This document shows, one piece after another, positions 34,151 through 41,908 of a stretch of 64,000 bases of DNA. The notes beneath the pieces were generated by a model, which saw only the letters and a list, made by a program, of their open reading frames with translations, did not search any database and was not told the DNA's origin. The stretch covers positions 289,559 through 353,558 of the forward strand of contig NZ_JOEI01000008.1 of NCBI RefSeq assembly GCF_000718095.1, given 5' to 3'. Each line of letters begins with the position of its first letter. The first letter of the stretch is position 1. Origin of the DNA: Streptomyces scopuliridis RB72. Lineage in GTDB: Bacteria; Actinomycetota; Actinomycetes; Streptomycetales; Streptomycetaceae. The position numbers and the translations under genes were made by a program.

Positions 34151-35257
34151 ATGACCGGTGCCGGCGGGGGCCGCTCCCCGCACCCTCGTGCGACCGCGGG
34201 CGGAAACGCCGGCGGGAACGCCGACGCGATCGCTTTCGTGGAGAGCCCGGTCCAGCTGCTCAATGTGCTGGAGTGGGCGCGAGCCAGCGCGACCGGTGAC
34301 GCGCTCACCGTCATCGTGCTGTCGCCCACCGATCCCATGTCGCGCGGCCAACTCCGCCGGATGGCCGAGCTGGCCCGCGACGAGGGTTTCACCGTGCGCT
34401 GGCAAGAGGCGCGCGGTGGCGCGGGGGCGCCCCTGCGGACGCTGCGGGAACTGACCCCGCTGCTCCGCAAGGCCGGCCGGATAGTCATCGGGGACCCGTT
34501 CTCCCGTTACGTACAGCTGCTGCTGACCCTGGTCAGCGGCAAGGAGCTGACGGTGGTGGACGACGGCACGGCCACGCTGGAGTTCATCGGGCAGATCGCC
34601 CGCGGCGAGCGGCTGGTGCGCTGGCACCGGCGCGGCAGCCGCGGGCCGCGGGAACTGGTCCTCGCGCCCGTCACCGCGGCCGCGCGGCGCCGGCTCTCCC
34701 CGTCGGACGGCCGTACGGTCGAGGTCTTCACCTCGATGCCCGTCGAGGAGGTCCCGGCCGGCATCACCGTCACCGCCAACCGCTTCGAGTGGACCCGGGC
34801 CACGTTCGGGCCGCCCCGGATAGCCGCGGGGGCCGACATGGTCGGTACGTCGCTGGTCGAGACGGGCGTGGTCGACGCGGACCAGTACCTTGAGGCGGTC
34901 ACGGCCCTCGCCCGCACCCACGGCGCCACCCGCTACTTCGCGCACCGCCGCGAGGACGTGGACAAGCTGCACCGCCTCCACACGGTCACGGGCCTGGAGA
35001 TCGTCCGCCCGGACCTCCCCCTGGAAGTGATCGCGCGCCGCGGCCCGATCGGCCGGACGGTCCTGAGCTTCCCCTCCACGGTGGTCCACACCCTGCCCCT
35101 GGCCCTGGCGGGCACGGGCGTACGCGTCGCGGTCTGCGACATCGCCCCGGAGTGGCTGAAGGAAACGGCCAGCCCGCGCGCGCAGGGCTTCCTGTCGGGC
35201 GTCACGGGCACGGCCCGCGACATCCACCGCCTCCCGAGACTGCCCTCCCCGGCCTGA
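34151..35257 (+). CDS. Sialyltransferase-like protein of the glycopolymer cluster
   Basis: 368 aa, starting 4 bases after neuB. DAIAFVESPVQLLNVLEWAR at the start, VVDDGTATLEFIGQ (an acidic DDG motif) and STVVHTLPLALAGTGVRV near the end match the general plan of GT52/GT38-type bacterial sialyltransferases, as does RYFAHRREDVDKL. Family assignment is tentative. Probably the polymerase or capping transferase of the same polymer. Confidence 0.65.
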   Translation: MTGAGGGRSPHPRATAGGNAGGNADAIAFVESPVQLLNVLEWARASATGDALTVIVLSPTDPMSRGQLRRMAELARDEGFTVRWQEARGGAGAPLRTLRELTPLLRKAGRIVIGDPFSRYVQLLLTLVSGKELTVVDDGTATLEFIGQIARGERLVRWHRRGSRGPRELVLAPVTAAARRRLSPSDGRTVEVFTSMPVEEVPAGITVTANRFEWTRATFGPPRIAAGADMVGTSLVETGVVDADQYLEAVTALARTHGATRYFAHRREDVDKLHRLHTVTGLEIVRPDLPLEVIARRGPIGRTVLSFPSTVVHTLPLALAGTGVRVAVCDIAPEWLKETASPRAQGFLSGVTGTARDIHRLPRLPSPA

Positions 35258-35290
35258 GGCACTGAGCCGGGAACGGGAGTCGCGATCAAA

Positions 35291-35307
35291 TAACAATCAA
35301 TTTGTTA
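35291..35307. promoter_or_regulatory. Operator of the RHH/PIN toxin-antitoxin unit
   Basis: Perfect inverted repeat TAACAA-TCAAT-TTGTTA in an AT-rich patch. It touches a -10-like TAGAAT (35306-35311) that ends 5 bases before the ATG at 35317, so transcription is probably leaderless and self-repressed. Confidence 0.7.
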
Positions 35308-35316
35308 GAATGGTGT

Positions 35317-35589
35317 ATGGCCACTCCTCCTGTTCCTGGCGAAGGCCCTACGCGGCCGGTGTCCGTCTCTCTCCACGAAGGCACGATCGCGGCTCTCAAG
35401 GAGCGCACCGGCAGGCGCGGCATGTCCGCGTACGTCGAAGCCCTCATCCAGCGGCAGCTGGAACGGGACCGGCTGCGGGAGCTGATCGAGGACGCGGAGG
35501 CCACGTACGGCCCGGTCGACCCGGCAGCGGTCGAGGCAAAGCGGGCCATCCTGCGCGGTGACACCGGCGACTCGGCGAACGCCGCGTGA
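35317..35589 (+). CDS. RHH (CopG-type) antitoxin
   Basis: 90 aa. The ribbon-helix-helix starts with PVSVSLHEGTIAALKERTG and RGMSAYVEALIQRQLERD; the C-terminal part (YGPVDPAAVEAKRAIL) would wrap the toxin. ATG 35317 lies just after the operator. The stop overlaps the toxin start by GTGA. Expected to neutralise the PIN nuclease and repress its own promoter. Confidence 0.85.
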   Translation: MATPPVPGEGPTRPVSVSLHEGTIAALKERTGRRGMSAYVEALIQRQLERDRLRELIEDAEATYGPVDPAAVEAKRAILRGDTGDSANAA

Positions 35590-35978
35590 GCGGGACGCTC
35601 GTCCTGGACTGCGAAGGGCTGTCCAAGCTCGTACGAGGCACCCCCGAGCTCACAGAGTGGCTGGCCGCGGCCGAATCCGAAGACGTGCGCGTGGTCGTCA
35701 GCTCCGTCACGCTCGTCGAAGCCCGCGACCCCAAGGTCAACCAGGCCCGGTTCGACTACGCCGTCTCCCGCTTGAACACCATCCCGCCCACGGAAGCCAT
35801 CGCCCGCCACGCGAGCAGGCTCCTCGCGGCGGCCGGCCTGCATGGCCACAAGTACGCGCTCGACTCCATCGTGGCGGCCACCGCACTGGCCTCGCCTGCC
35901 CCGGTCACCGTCCTGACCTCGGACCCCGAGGATCTCCTGATGCTCTGCGGCTCCGGTGTCCGCGTGATCAAAGTCTGA
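35586..35978 (+). CDS. PIN-domain RNase toxin (VapC type)
   Basis: 130 aa. Acidic residues of the PIN fold are present: VLDCEGLSKL (first Asp), VSSVTLVEAR (Glu), KYALDSIVAATAL (Asp) and LTSDPEDL (Asp). Cleaves RNA when the antitoxin is lost. GTG at 35586 is coupled to the antitoxin stop. Confidence 0.85.
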   Translation: MSGTLVLDCEGLSKLVRGTPELTEWLAAAESEDVRVVVSSVTLVEARDPKVNQARFDYAVSRLNTIPPTEAIARHASRLLAAAGLHGHKYALDSIVAATALASPAPVTVLTSDPEDLLMLCGSGVRVIKV

Positions 35979-35981
35979 GAC

Positions 35982-36179
35982 ATGGCCCTGAAGCGCATCA
36001 AGGTCTACGCCGACGACAGCGATCTCGTACTGATCAAGGAGGCCGCGATCCGCCTGGGCGTATCGGAGGCCGAGATAATCCGTGAGGGCATCCATCGCAT
36101 CGCGCTGGCTCGCCGAGCGCGGGACGAGCCGTTCGTCACCGACGAGGAGACCTTCGACCTGGTCGGGCACGCGACGTGA
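35982..36179 (+). CDS. Orphan RHH (CopG-type) antitoxin-like protein
   Basis: 65 aa, starting 3 bases after the PIN gene. KRIKVYADDSDLVLIKEAA and LGVSEAEIIREGIHRIAL form a ribbon-helix-helix; the tail DEETFDLVGHAT is the typical toxin-binding end. A GTGA overlap at 36176 would start a toxin, but the frame that follows (VIVMAGQLWPRR) runs only about 46 codons and lacks PIN residues. The toxin therefore appears lost. Confidence 0.75.
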   Translation: MALKRIKVYADDSDLVLIKEAAIRLGVSEAEIIREGIHRIALARRARDEPFVTDEETFDLVGHAT

Positions 36180-36204
36180 TCGTCATGGCCGGTCAGCTCT
36201 GGCC

Positions 36205-36218
36205 CCGGCGATCGCCGG
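36205..36218. repeat. 14-bp perfect palindrome
   Basis: CCGGCGATCGCCGG in the 200-bp gap between the orphan antitoxin and the amidohydrolase. Possibly part of a weak terminator; otherwise nothing else is seen in this gap. Confidence 0.4.
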
Positions 36219-36381
36219 CCGCCAGACGCCGCGCGGATCGCGAGGATGGCACGGTATACCCGCTGTGTCCGTACCTCATGCACGCCAGAACCCGGTTTCT
36301 TGGCCTGTGTGGCTGAAATTTTCTTGATCGAGGGCTGGTTGATCACTGAAGGGGCCTAGTCTTCAACAGGTGAGCCAGTTG

Positions 36382-37611
36382 ATGTCCTGCGAGTCCGAGA
36401 ACGAACTGCCCGCGGAAGCGGAAGCCGCACTCCCCGGCACGTTGCCCGAAACGCTGCGTGCCGAGCTGATCGCCTTCCGCCGGGACATGCATATGCATCC
36501 CGAGCTGGGCAACCAGGAATTCCGTACCACCGCCGCGCTCAAACACCGGCTGGAGCAGGCCGGGCTCGTGCCGCGGGTGCTCAACTCCGGCACCGGCCTC
36601 ATGTGCGACATCGGGACGCCCGACCCCGCCCGCCCCATGCTGGCCCTGCGCGCCGATATCGACGCGCTGCCCATCCCGGACACCAAGACCGACGTCCCGT
36701 ACCGCTCCACCGTGCCCGACCGGGCGCACGCCTGTGGGCATGACGTCCATACCACCGCCGTACTCGGTGCAGGGCTGGTTCTCGCCGAACTCGACCGGCA
36801 GGGGCAGCTGCCCAACGCCGTACGGCTGATCTTCCAGCCCGCCGAGGAAGTGCTGCCCGGCGGCGCCGCCGACGCCATCGAGTCCGGGGTGCTCGACGGC
36901 GTCGGCGGCATCATCGCCGTGCACTGCGACCCCAAGGTCGACGCCGGGCTGATCGGGCTGCGTCCCGGCCCCATCACCTCCGCCTGCGACCGGCTGGAGA
37001 TCAGCCTCGACGGCCCCGGCGGCCACACCGCGCGACCCCACCTCACCACCGACATGGTCACCGCCGTCGCCAAGGTGGCCACCGACGTCCCCGCGCTGCT
37101 CGCCCGCCGGGTCGACGCCCGCGCCGGGCTCTCCGTCACCTGGGGACGTATCGCGTCCGGCCACACCTGCAATGTCATCCCGCAGCACGCCGAACTCTCC
37201 GGCACGGTCCGCTGCCTGGACCTGCCCGCCTGGCGCGACGCCCCGGATCTGGTGCACGCCGCGATCGACGAGATCGCCACGCTCCATCACGCCAAGTCGC
37301 AGATCGAGTACGTCCGCGGCGTACCGCCGGTCGTCAACGACCCGGTCGTCACCGAACTGCTGCGGGCCGCGCAGACCGCGCGCCGCGGTTCGTATGCAAT
37401 CGAGGACACCGAGCAGAGCCTCGGCGGAGAGGACTTCTCCTGGTATCTGGAACAGGTGCCCGGCGCGATGGCACGGCTCGGCGTACGAGCGCCCGGCAGC
37501 CAGGCCCGGTACGACCTGCATCGTGGCGATTTCGACGTCGACGAACACGCGATTCAGGTCGGCGTGGAGCTTTTCACGGCCGCCGCGTTGATCGACGGCA
37601 ACCGTTTGTAA
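36382..37611 (+). CDS. M20-family amidohydrolase
   Basis: 409 aa from ATG 36382 (AGGTGAG 7 bases upstream); GTG 36370 is an alternative. Metal ligands: RRDMHMHPELG, HACGHDVHTT and QPAEEVLPGG. GGHTARPH and TVRCLDLPAW mark the lid domain. Similar to N-acyl amino acid or hippurate amidohydrolases; the true substrate is unknown. It lies before the nucleoside importer but has a separate promoter region between. Confidence 0.9.
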   Translation: MSCESENELPAEAEAALPGTLPETLRAELIAFRRDMHMHPELGNQEFRTTAALKHRLEQAGLVPRVLNSGTGLMCDIGTPDPARPMLALRADIDALPIPDTKTDVPYRSTVPDRAHACGHDVHTTAVLGAGLVLAELDRQGQLPNAVRLIFQPAEEVLPGGAADAIESGVLDGVGGIIAVHCDPKVDAGLIGLRPGPITSACDRLEISLDGPGGHTARPHLTTDMVTAVAKVATDVPALLARRVDARAGLSVTWGRIASGHTCNVIPQHAELSGTVRCLDLPAWRDAPDLVHAAIDEIATLHHAKSQIEYVRGVPPVVNDPVVTELLRAAQTARRGSYAIEDTEQSLGGEDFSWYLEQVPGAMARLGVRAPGSQARYDLHRGDFDVDEHAIQVGVELFTAAALIDGNRL

Positions 37612-37688
37612 CCGGCCATGACACCTTCGGCTCGCTCTCCGTTCGCGACGATCCGATAACAGCTTCCGTACGGGTCTTTATCTGACAT

Positions 37689-37700
37689 CTACGCGCGTTA
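37689..37700. promoter_or_regulatory. Nucleoside-salvage palindrome, copy 1 (BMP gene)
   Basis: CTACGCGCGTTA, one of five copies of the consensus CTACGCGCGTAG. It ends 58 bases before the TTG start of the BMP lipoprotein. Confidence 0.7.
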
Positions 37701-37758
37701 CGATCGCCGCGAAACCAGCGCCAACCGAGGCGCTTCGGTCAGGTTGAAGGAGCCTCCC

Positions 37759-38808
37759 TTGCGCCGGATCACCAGGATCGCCACCGTGGGCGTCGCGTCA
37801 GCGGCACTCGCGCTCACCGCCACCGCGTGTGGCAACAAGTCGTCGTCGGACGCCGGTTCCGACTCCAAGGAAGCCGGCGCCGCCATCGCCTATGACATCG
37901 GTGGCCGCGGTGACCAGTCGTTCAACGACGCCGCCTACGCCGGTCTGGCCAAGGCCGAGACCGACCTGAAGATAAAGGGCAGCGCCGCCGAGCCCTCCGA
38001 GGGTGAGTCGGACGCCGACAAGGTCCAGCGCCTGACCGAGCTGGCCCGCTCCGGCAACAACCCCGTGATCGGCGTCGGTTTCGCGTACGCGCCGGCCATC
38101 AAGAAGGTCGCGCCGAAGTTCCCGAAGACCACCTTCGGCATCATCGACGACTCCTCGGTGACCGGCAAGAACATCGCCAACATGGTCTTCAACGAGGAGC
38201 AGGGCTCGTACCTCGCCGGCGTCGCCGCCGCCAAGGTCACCAAGTCCAAGACGGTCGGCTTCATCGGCGGTGTCGAGACCCCGCTGATCAAGAAGTTCGA
38301 GGCCGGCTTCGCGCAGGGCGTCAAGGAGACCGACCCGTCGGTCAAGGTCCTGTCGCAGTACCTGACCCAGCCCCCGAACTTCGACGGCTTCTCCAAGCCC
38401 GACCTGGGCAAGGCCGCCGCGCAGGGACAGCTCGACAAGAAGGCCGACGTGGTCTACGCCGCCGCCGGTCTGGCCGGCTCCGGCTCGATCGAGGCCACCG
38501 CGCAGGCCGGCAAGTGGGCCATCGGCGTCGACTCCGACCAGTACAGCCAGAAGGGCCTGGCCGCCTACAAGGACCAGATCCTGACCTCGGTCACCAAGGA
38601 TGTCGCGGACTCGGTCTACAACCTGATCAAGTCGGTCAAGGACGGCACGCCGCAGACCGGTGAGGTCCGCTACGGCCTGGACAAGGACGGCGTCGGCCTG
38701 GCCGACTCCAACCCGGCCTACACCAAGATGGCCGATGTGGTCGCCGCGGTGGAGAAGGCGAAGAAGGACATCGTGGACGGCAAGATCACCGTCAAGACCA
38801 CGCCGTAA
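37759..38808 (+). CDS. BMP-family nucleoside-binding lipoprotein
   Basis: 349 aa. The TTG at 37759 is chosen because AAGGAG lies 6 bases upstream and the signal peptide (RRITRIATVGVASAALAL then lipobox TATACG) starts there. The mature part is a basic membrane protein/Med-type binding protein: IAYDIGGRGDQSFNDAAYAG, FGIIDDS, FNEEQGSYLAGVAA, VGFIGGVETP. These proteins bind purine or pyrimidine nucleosides and feed the ABC importer that follows. A hairpin after the gene may raise its level over the downstream genes. Confidence 0.93.
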   Translation: MRRITRIATVGVASAALALTATACGNKSSSDAGSDSKEAGAAIAYDIGGRGDQSFNDAAYAGLAKAETDLKIKGSAAEPSEGESDADKVQRLTELARSGNNPVIGVGFAYAPAIKKVAPKFPKTTFGIIDDSSVTGKNIANMVFNEEQGSYLAGVAAAKVTKSKTVGFIGGVETPLIKKFEAGFAQGVKETDPSVKVLSQYLTQPPNFDGFSKPDLGKAAAQGQLDKKADVVYAAAGLAGSGSIEATAQAGKWAIGVDSDQYSQKGLAAYKDQILTSVTKDVADSVYNLIKSVKDGTPQTGEVRYGLDKDGVGLADSNPAYTKMADVVAAVEKAKKDIVDGKITVKTTP

Positions 38809-38844
38809 CGGCCCTGTCCGGTCGCGCGGTGGTACCTCCCGCGG

Positions 38845-38877
38845 CCCGGGAGCGACGGTGTACGCCGTCGCCCCGGG
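38845..38877 (+). terminator. Hairpin after the BMP gene
   Basis: CCCGGG-a-GCGACGG / CCGTCGC-CCCGGG, 13 paired bases with one bulge and a 6-base loop. Confidence 0.75.
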
Positions 38878-38968
38878 CCCCGGGGCACCAGCCCGGTGTG
38901 CGCCTAGGCGTACAACCCGACATACGGTTCCGAACGTACGACCCGGCGCACCGGCCGGCGTACGAACA

Positions 38969-39000
38969 CCCGGTCACCGCCCGGTCACCGCCCGGTCACC
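38969..39000. repeat. Short direct repeats CCCGGTCACCG
   Basis: Three near-perfect tandem copies with an 11-bp period in the 326-bp gap before the ABC ATPase. Apart from the hairpin, this repeat and the palindrome at 39042, I see nothing in the gap. Confidence 0.7.
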
Positions 39001-39041
39001 CCCCGACCGCACCAGGCCCCCCGCCTTACGATTCGGCTGCG

Positions 39042-39053
39042 CTACGCGTGTAG
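39042..39053. promoter_or_regulatory. Nucleoside-salvage palindrome, copy 2 (ABC ATPase)
   Basis: CTACGCGTGTAG, one base from the consensus CTACGCGCGTAG, 82 bases before the ABC ATPase start. It indicates a second regulated promoter inside the importer locus. Confidence 0.65.
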
Positions 39054-39134
39054 ACGACCCTCCGGCGCGATAATTTCACCCCCGCCTGCCACTCACCCCC
39101 GCCTTTACTCCTTTCCCGCCAAGGAGAGTGCGTC

Positions 39135-40763
39135 ATCAACGCGTCCAGCAGCCCGCCCAGCGGTCCGTCCAGCAGTCCTCCCGCAGTCGAACTGCGCGGC
39201 ATCACCAAGAGATTCCCCGGCGTTGTCGCCAACCACGACATCGACATCACCATCCGCAAGGGCACGGTCCACGCCCTGGTCGGTGAGAACGGCGCGGGCA
39301 AGTCGACCCTGATGAAGATCCTCTACGGCATGCAGAAGCCGGACGAGGGCACCATCACCGTCGACGGCGCGGAGGCCGCGTTCACCAGCCCCGCCGACGC
39401 CATCGCGCGCGGCATCGGCATGGTGCACCAGCACTTCATGCTCGCCGACAACTTCACCGTCCTGGAGAACGTCGTCCTCGGCGGCGAGAGCCTGTACGGC
39501 ATCGGCGCGAAGGCCCGTAAGAAGATCAAGGAGATCTCGGACGCGTACGGCCTCGGCGTACGCCCCGACGCGCTCGTCGAGGACCTCGGGGTCGCCGACC
39601 GCCAGCGCGTGGAGATCCTCAAGGTCCTCTACCGCGGCGCCCGCATCCTGATCCTGGACGAGCCCACCGCCGTGCTGGTGCCCCAGGAGGTCGAGGCGCT
39701 CTTCGACAATCTGCGCGAGCTCAAGGCCGAGGGCCTGACCGTCATCTTCATCTCGCACAAGCTGGGCGAGGTGCTGTCGGTCGCCGACGACATCACCGTC
39801 ATACGCCGCGGTACGACCGTGGGCACCGCCGACCCCGCGCACACCACCACCAAGCAGCTCGCCGAGCTGATGGTCGGCAGTGAGCTGCCCTCGCCGGAGA
39901 CCCGCGAGTCGACGGTGACGGACATACCGATGCTCACGGTGGACGGGCTGCGGCTGACCGCGACCGACCCCGACGGCGCGGTACGCGAGGTGCTCGACGG
40001 GATCACCTTCACCATCCACCAGGGCGAGGTCCTGGGCATCGCGGGCGTCGAGGGCAACGGCCAGACCGAGCTGATCGAGGCGCTGATGGGGCTGCGCGAC
40101 CCCGACGGCGGGGTGATCACGCTCGACACCGCCGACATCTCGCACGCGCCCACCCGCAAGCGCCGCGAGGACGGCATCGGCTACATCCCGGAGGACCGGC
40201 ACCGCCACGGCCTGCTGCTGGAGGCCCCGCTCTGGGAGAACCGCATCCTCGGCCATGTCACCGAGAAGCCCAACAGCCGCGGCGGACTGCTCGACCTGAA
40301 GGCCGCCCGCGCCGACACCACCCGGATCGTGCGCGAGTACGACGTCCGTACACCCGGTATCGAGGTCACCGCGGCCTCGCTCTCCGGCGGCAACCAGCAG
40401 AAGCTGATCGTCGGCCGCGAGATGAGCCACAGCCCCAAGCTGCTGATCGCCGCCCACCCGACCCGCGGTGTGGACGTCGGCGCGCAGGCGCAGATCTGGG
40501 ACCAGATCCGGGAGGCCCGCCGTGACGGACTGGCCGTCCTGCTGGTCTCCGCGGACCTGGACGAACTGATCGGGCTCTCCGACACCCTGCGGGTGATGTA
40601 CCGCGGCCGGCTCGTCGCCGACGCGGACCCCGCCACCATCACTCCGGAGGAACTGGGCTCGGCCATGACCGGCGCCGCCACCGGTCACCTGGAGGCAGAG
40701 CCCGAGCCCACGGCAGAGGCACCACTGGCCGCAGCGGCACCCCCGGAGGACGACGCCCGATGA
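39135..40763 (+). CDS. Nucleoside ABC importer ATPase (two NBDs), apparent ATC start
   Basis: 542 aa if begun at the ATC 39135, 8 bases after AAGGAG. The frame needed for the N-terminus (VELRGITKRFPGVVANHD, Walker A GENGAGKST) has no ATG, GTG or TTG between an in-frame TAG near 39051 and the ATG at 39312, which lies after Walker A. Two ATPase halves follow: LILDEPTAVL in the first, LSGGNQQKLIVGREMS and AAHPTRGVDVGAQ in the second, whose Walker B Glu is replaced, as usual in sugar/nucleoside importers. ATGA overlap with the permease. Confidence 0.88.
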   Translation: MNASSSPPSGPSSSPPAVELRGITKRFPGVVANHDIDITIRKGTVHALVGENGAGKSTLMKILYGMQKPDEGTITVDGAEAAFTSPADAIARGIGMVHQHFMLADNFTVLENVVLGGESLYGIGAKARKKIKEISDAYGLGVRPDALVEDLGVADRQRVEILKVLYRGARILILDEPTAVLVPQEVEALFDNLRELKAEGLTVIFISHKLGEVLSVADDITVIRRGTTVGTADPAHTTTKQLAELMVGSELPSPETRESTVTDIPMLTVDGLRLTATDPDGAVREVLDGITFTIHQGEVLGIAGVEGNGQTELIEALMGLRDPDGGVITLDTADISHAPTRKRREDGIGYIPEDRHRHGLLLEAPLWENRILGHVTEKPNSRGGLLDLKAARADTTRIVREYDVRTPGIEVTAASLSGGNQQKLIVGREMSHSPKLLIAAHPTRGVDVGAQAQIWDQIREARRDGLAVLLVSADLDELIGLSDTLRVMYRGRLVADADPATITPEELGSAMTGAATGHLEAEPEPTAEAPLAAAAPPEDDAR

Positions 40764-41908
40764 AGAAGTTCGACAAGGACCGGCTGATCCTGGGCTTCGC
40801 GGGCCCGGTGCTCGCGCTGGTCGTCGCCGTAGTCCTCACCACCGTGGTGCTGCTCGTCTCGGGCAGCGACCCCTTCGAGCCGTACCGCATCATGTTCGAG
40901 TCCGCCTCGTACGTCGATGTCCAGGTACTGATCGTCAACCAGGCCGGCACGTACTATCTGGCCGCGCTCGCGGTCGCCGTCGGCTTCCGGATGAACCTCT
41001 TCAACATCGGTGTCGACGGGCAGTACCGGCTCGCCGCGATGATGGCGGCGCTCGTCGGTGCCAGCGTCGATCTGCCGGGCCCGCTCCAGATCGCGCTGAT
41101 CGTGATCGTCGCGATGCTGGTCGGCGCCTTCTGGTCCGGTATCGCGGGCATCCTCAAGACCACCCGCGGGGTGAGCGAGGTCGTCTCCACGATCATGCTC
41201 AACTCGATCGCCACCAGCCTCGTCGCCTGGCTGATCCTGCCCAAGAACTTCGGCGTCCAGCCGGCCGGCTCCAACAACCTGACCACCGGCGAGATCCCGG
41301 AGTCCGGCTGGTTCCCCGGCCTCTCCATGGGCGCCGAGGCCGGCGAGATCTACGGCTTCACCTTCGTCGCCGCCGCCTGCGGCCTCATCTACTGGTTCGT
41401 CCTCGGCCGTACCCGCTTCGGCTTCGACCTGCGCGCCACCGGCGCCAGCGAGACCGCCGCCCAGGCCTCCGGCGTCGACGCCAAGAAGATGATCCTCACC
41501 TCGATGCTGATCTCGGGCGCGGTCGCCGGCCTCGCCGGGATGCCGACGCTCCTCGGCGACACCCACACGTACAGCCTCGACTTCCCGACCGGCATCGGCT
41601 TCACCGGCATCACCATCGCCCTGCTCGGCCGGAACAACCCGCTCGGCATCGCCTTCAGCGCCCTGCTCATCGCCTTCCTCGACAAGGCGTCGGCCTCCCT
41701 CGACCAGTACGGGTACGAGAAGGAGATCGCCACGATCATGCAGGGCCTGATCGTGATCTCGGTCGTCGTCAGCTACGAGCTCGTCCGCCGCTACGGAATC
41801 CGCCGCCAGCAGCAGAAGGTCGGCGCGGAACTCGCCGCCGGAGGAGCCCTCACGACCGAGGCCCGCCCCCAGAACGACCAGACCGAGAAGGAGGGGGCCG
41901 CGCTGTGA
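40760..41908 (+). CDS. Nucleoside ABC importer permease 1
   Basis: 382 aa, about eight to ten membrane helices. Family signature GFRMNLFNIGVDGQYRLAAM and TTRGVSEVVSTIMLNSIA match BMP/RbsC-type permeases (YufP-like). Coupled by ATGA to the ATPase and by GTGA to the second permease. Confidence 0.92.
   Translation: MKKFDKDRLILGFAGPVLALVVAVVLTTVVLLVSGSDPFEPYRIMFESASYVDVQVLIVNQAGTYYLAALAVAVGFRMNLFNIGVDGQYRLAAMMAALVGASVDLPGPLQIALIVIVAMLVGAFWSGIAGILKTTRGVSEVVSTIMLNSIATSLVAWLILPKNFGVQPAGSNNLTTGEIPESGWFPGLSMGAEAGEIYGFTFVAAACGLIYWFVLGRTRFGFDLRATGASETAAQASGVDAKKMILTSMLISGAVAGLAGMPTLLGDTHTYSLDFPTGIGFTGITIALLGRNNPLGIAFSALLIAFLDKASASLDQYGYEKEIATIMQGLIVISVVVSYELVRRYGIRRQQQKVGAELAAGGALTTEARPQNDQTEKEGAAL

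Noticed and set aside
31819..34488. Minus-strand open frame of 889 codons across neuA and neuB
   Set aside because: The opposite strand holds well-conserved enzymes; the antisense product is Asp/Val/Gly-rich without motifs.
38660..39073. Frame running from the BMP gene end through the gap
   Set aside because: It starts inside the BMP gene in another phase, reads through the terminator and repeats, and has Pro/Arg-rich content only.
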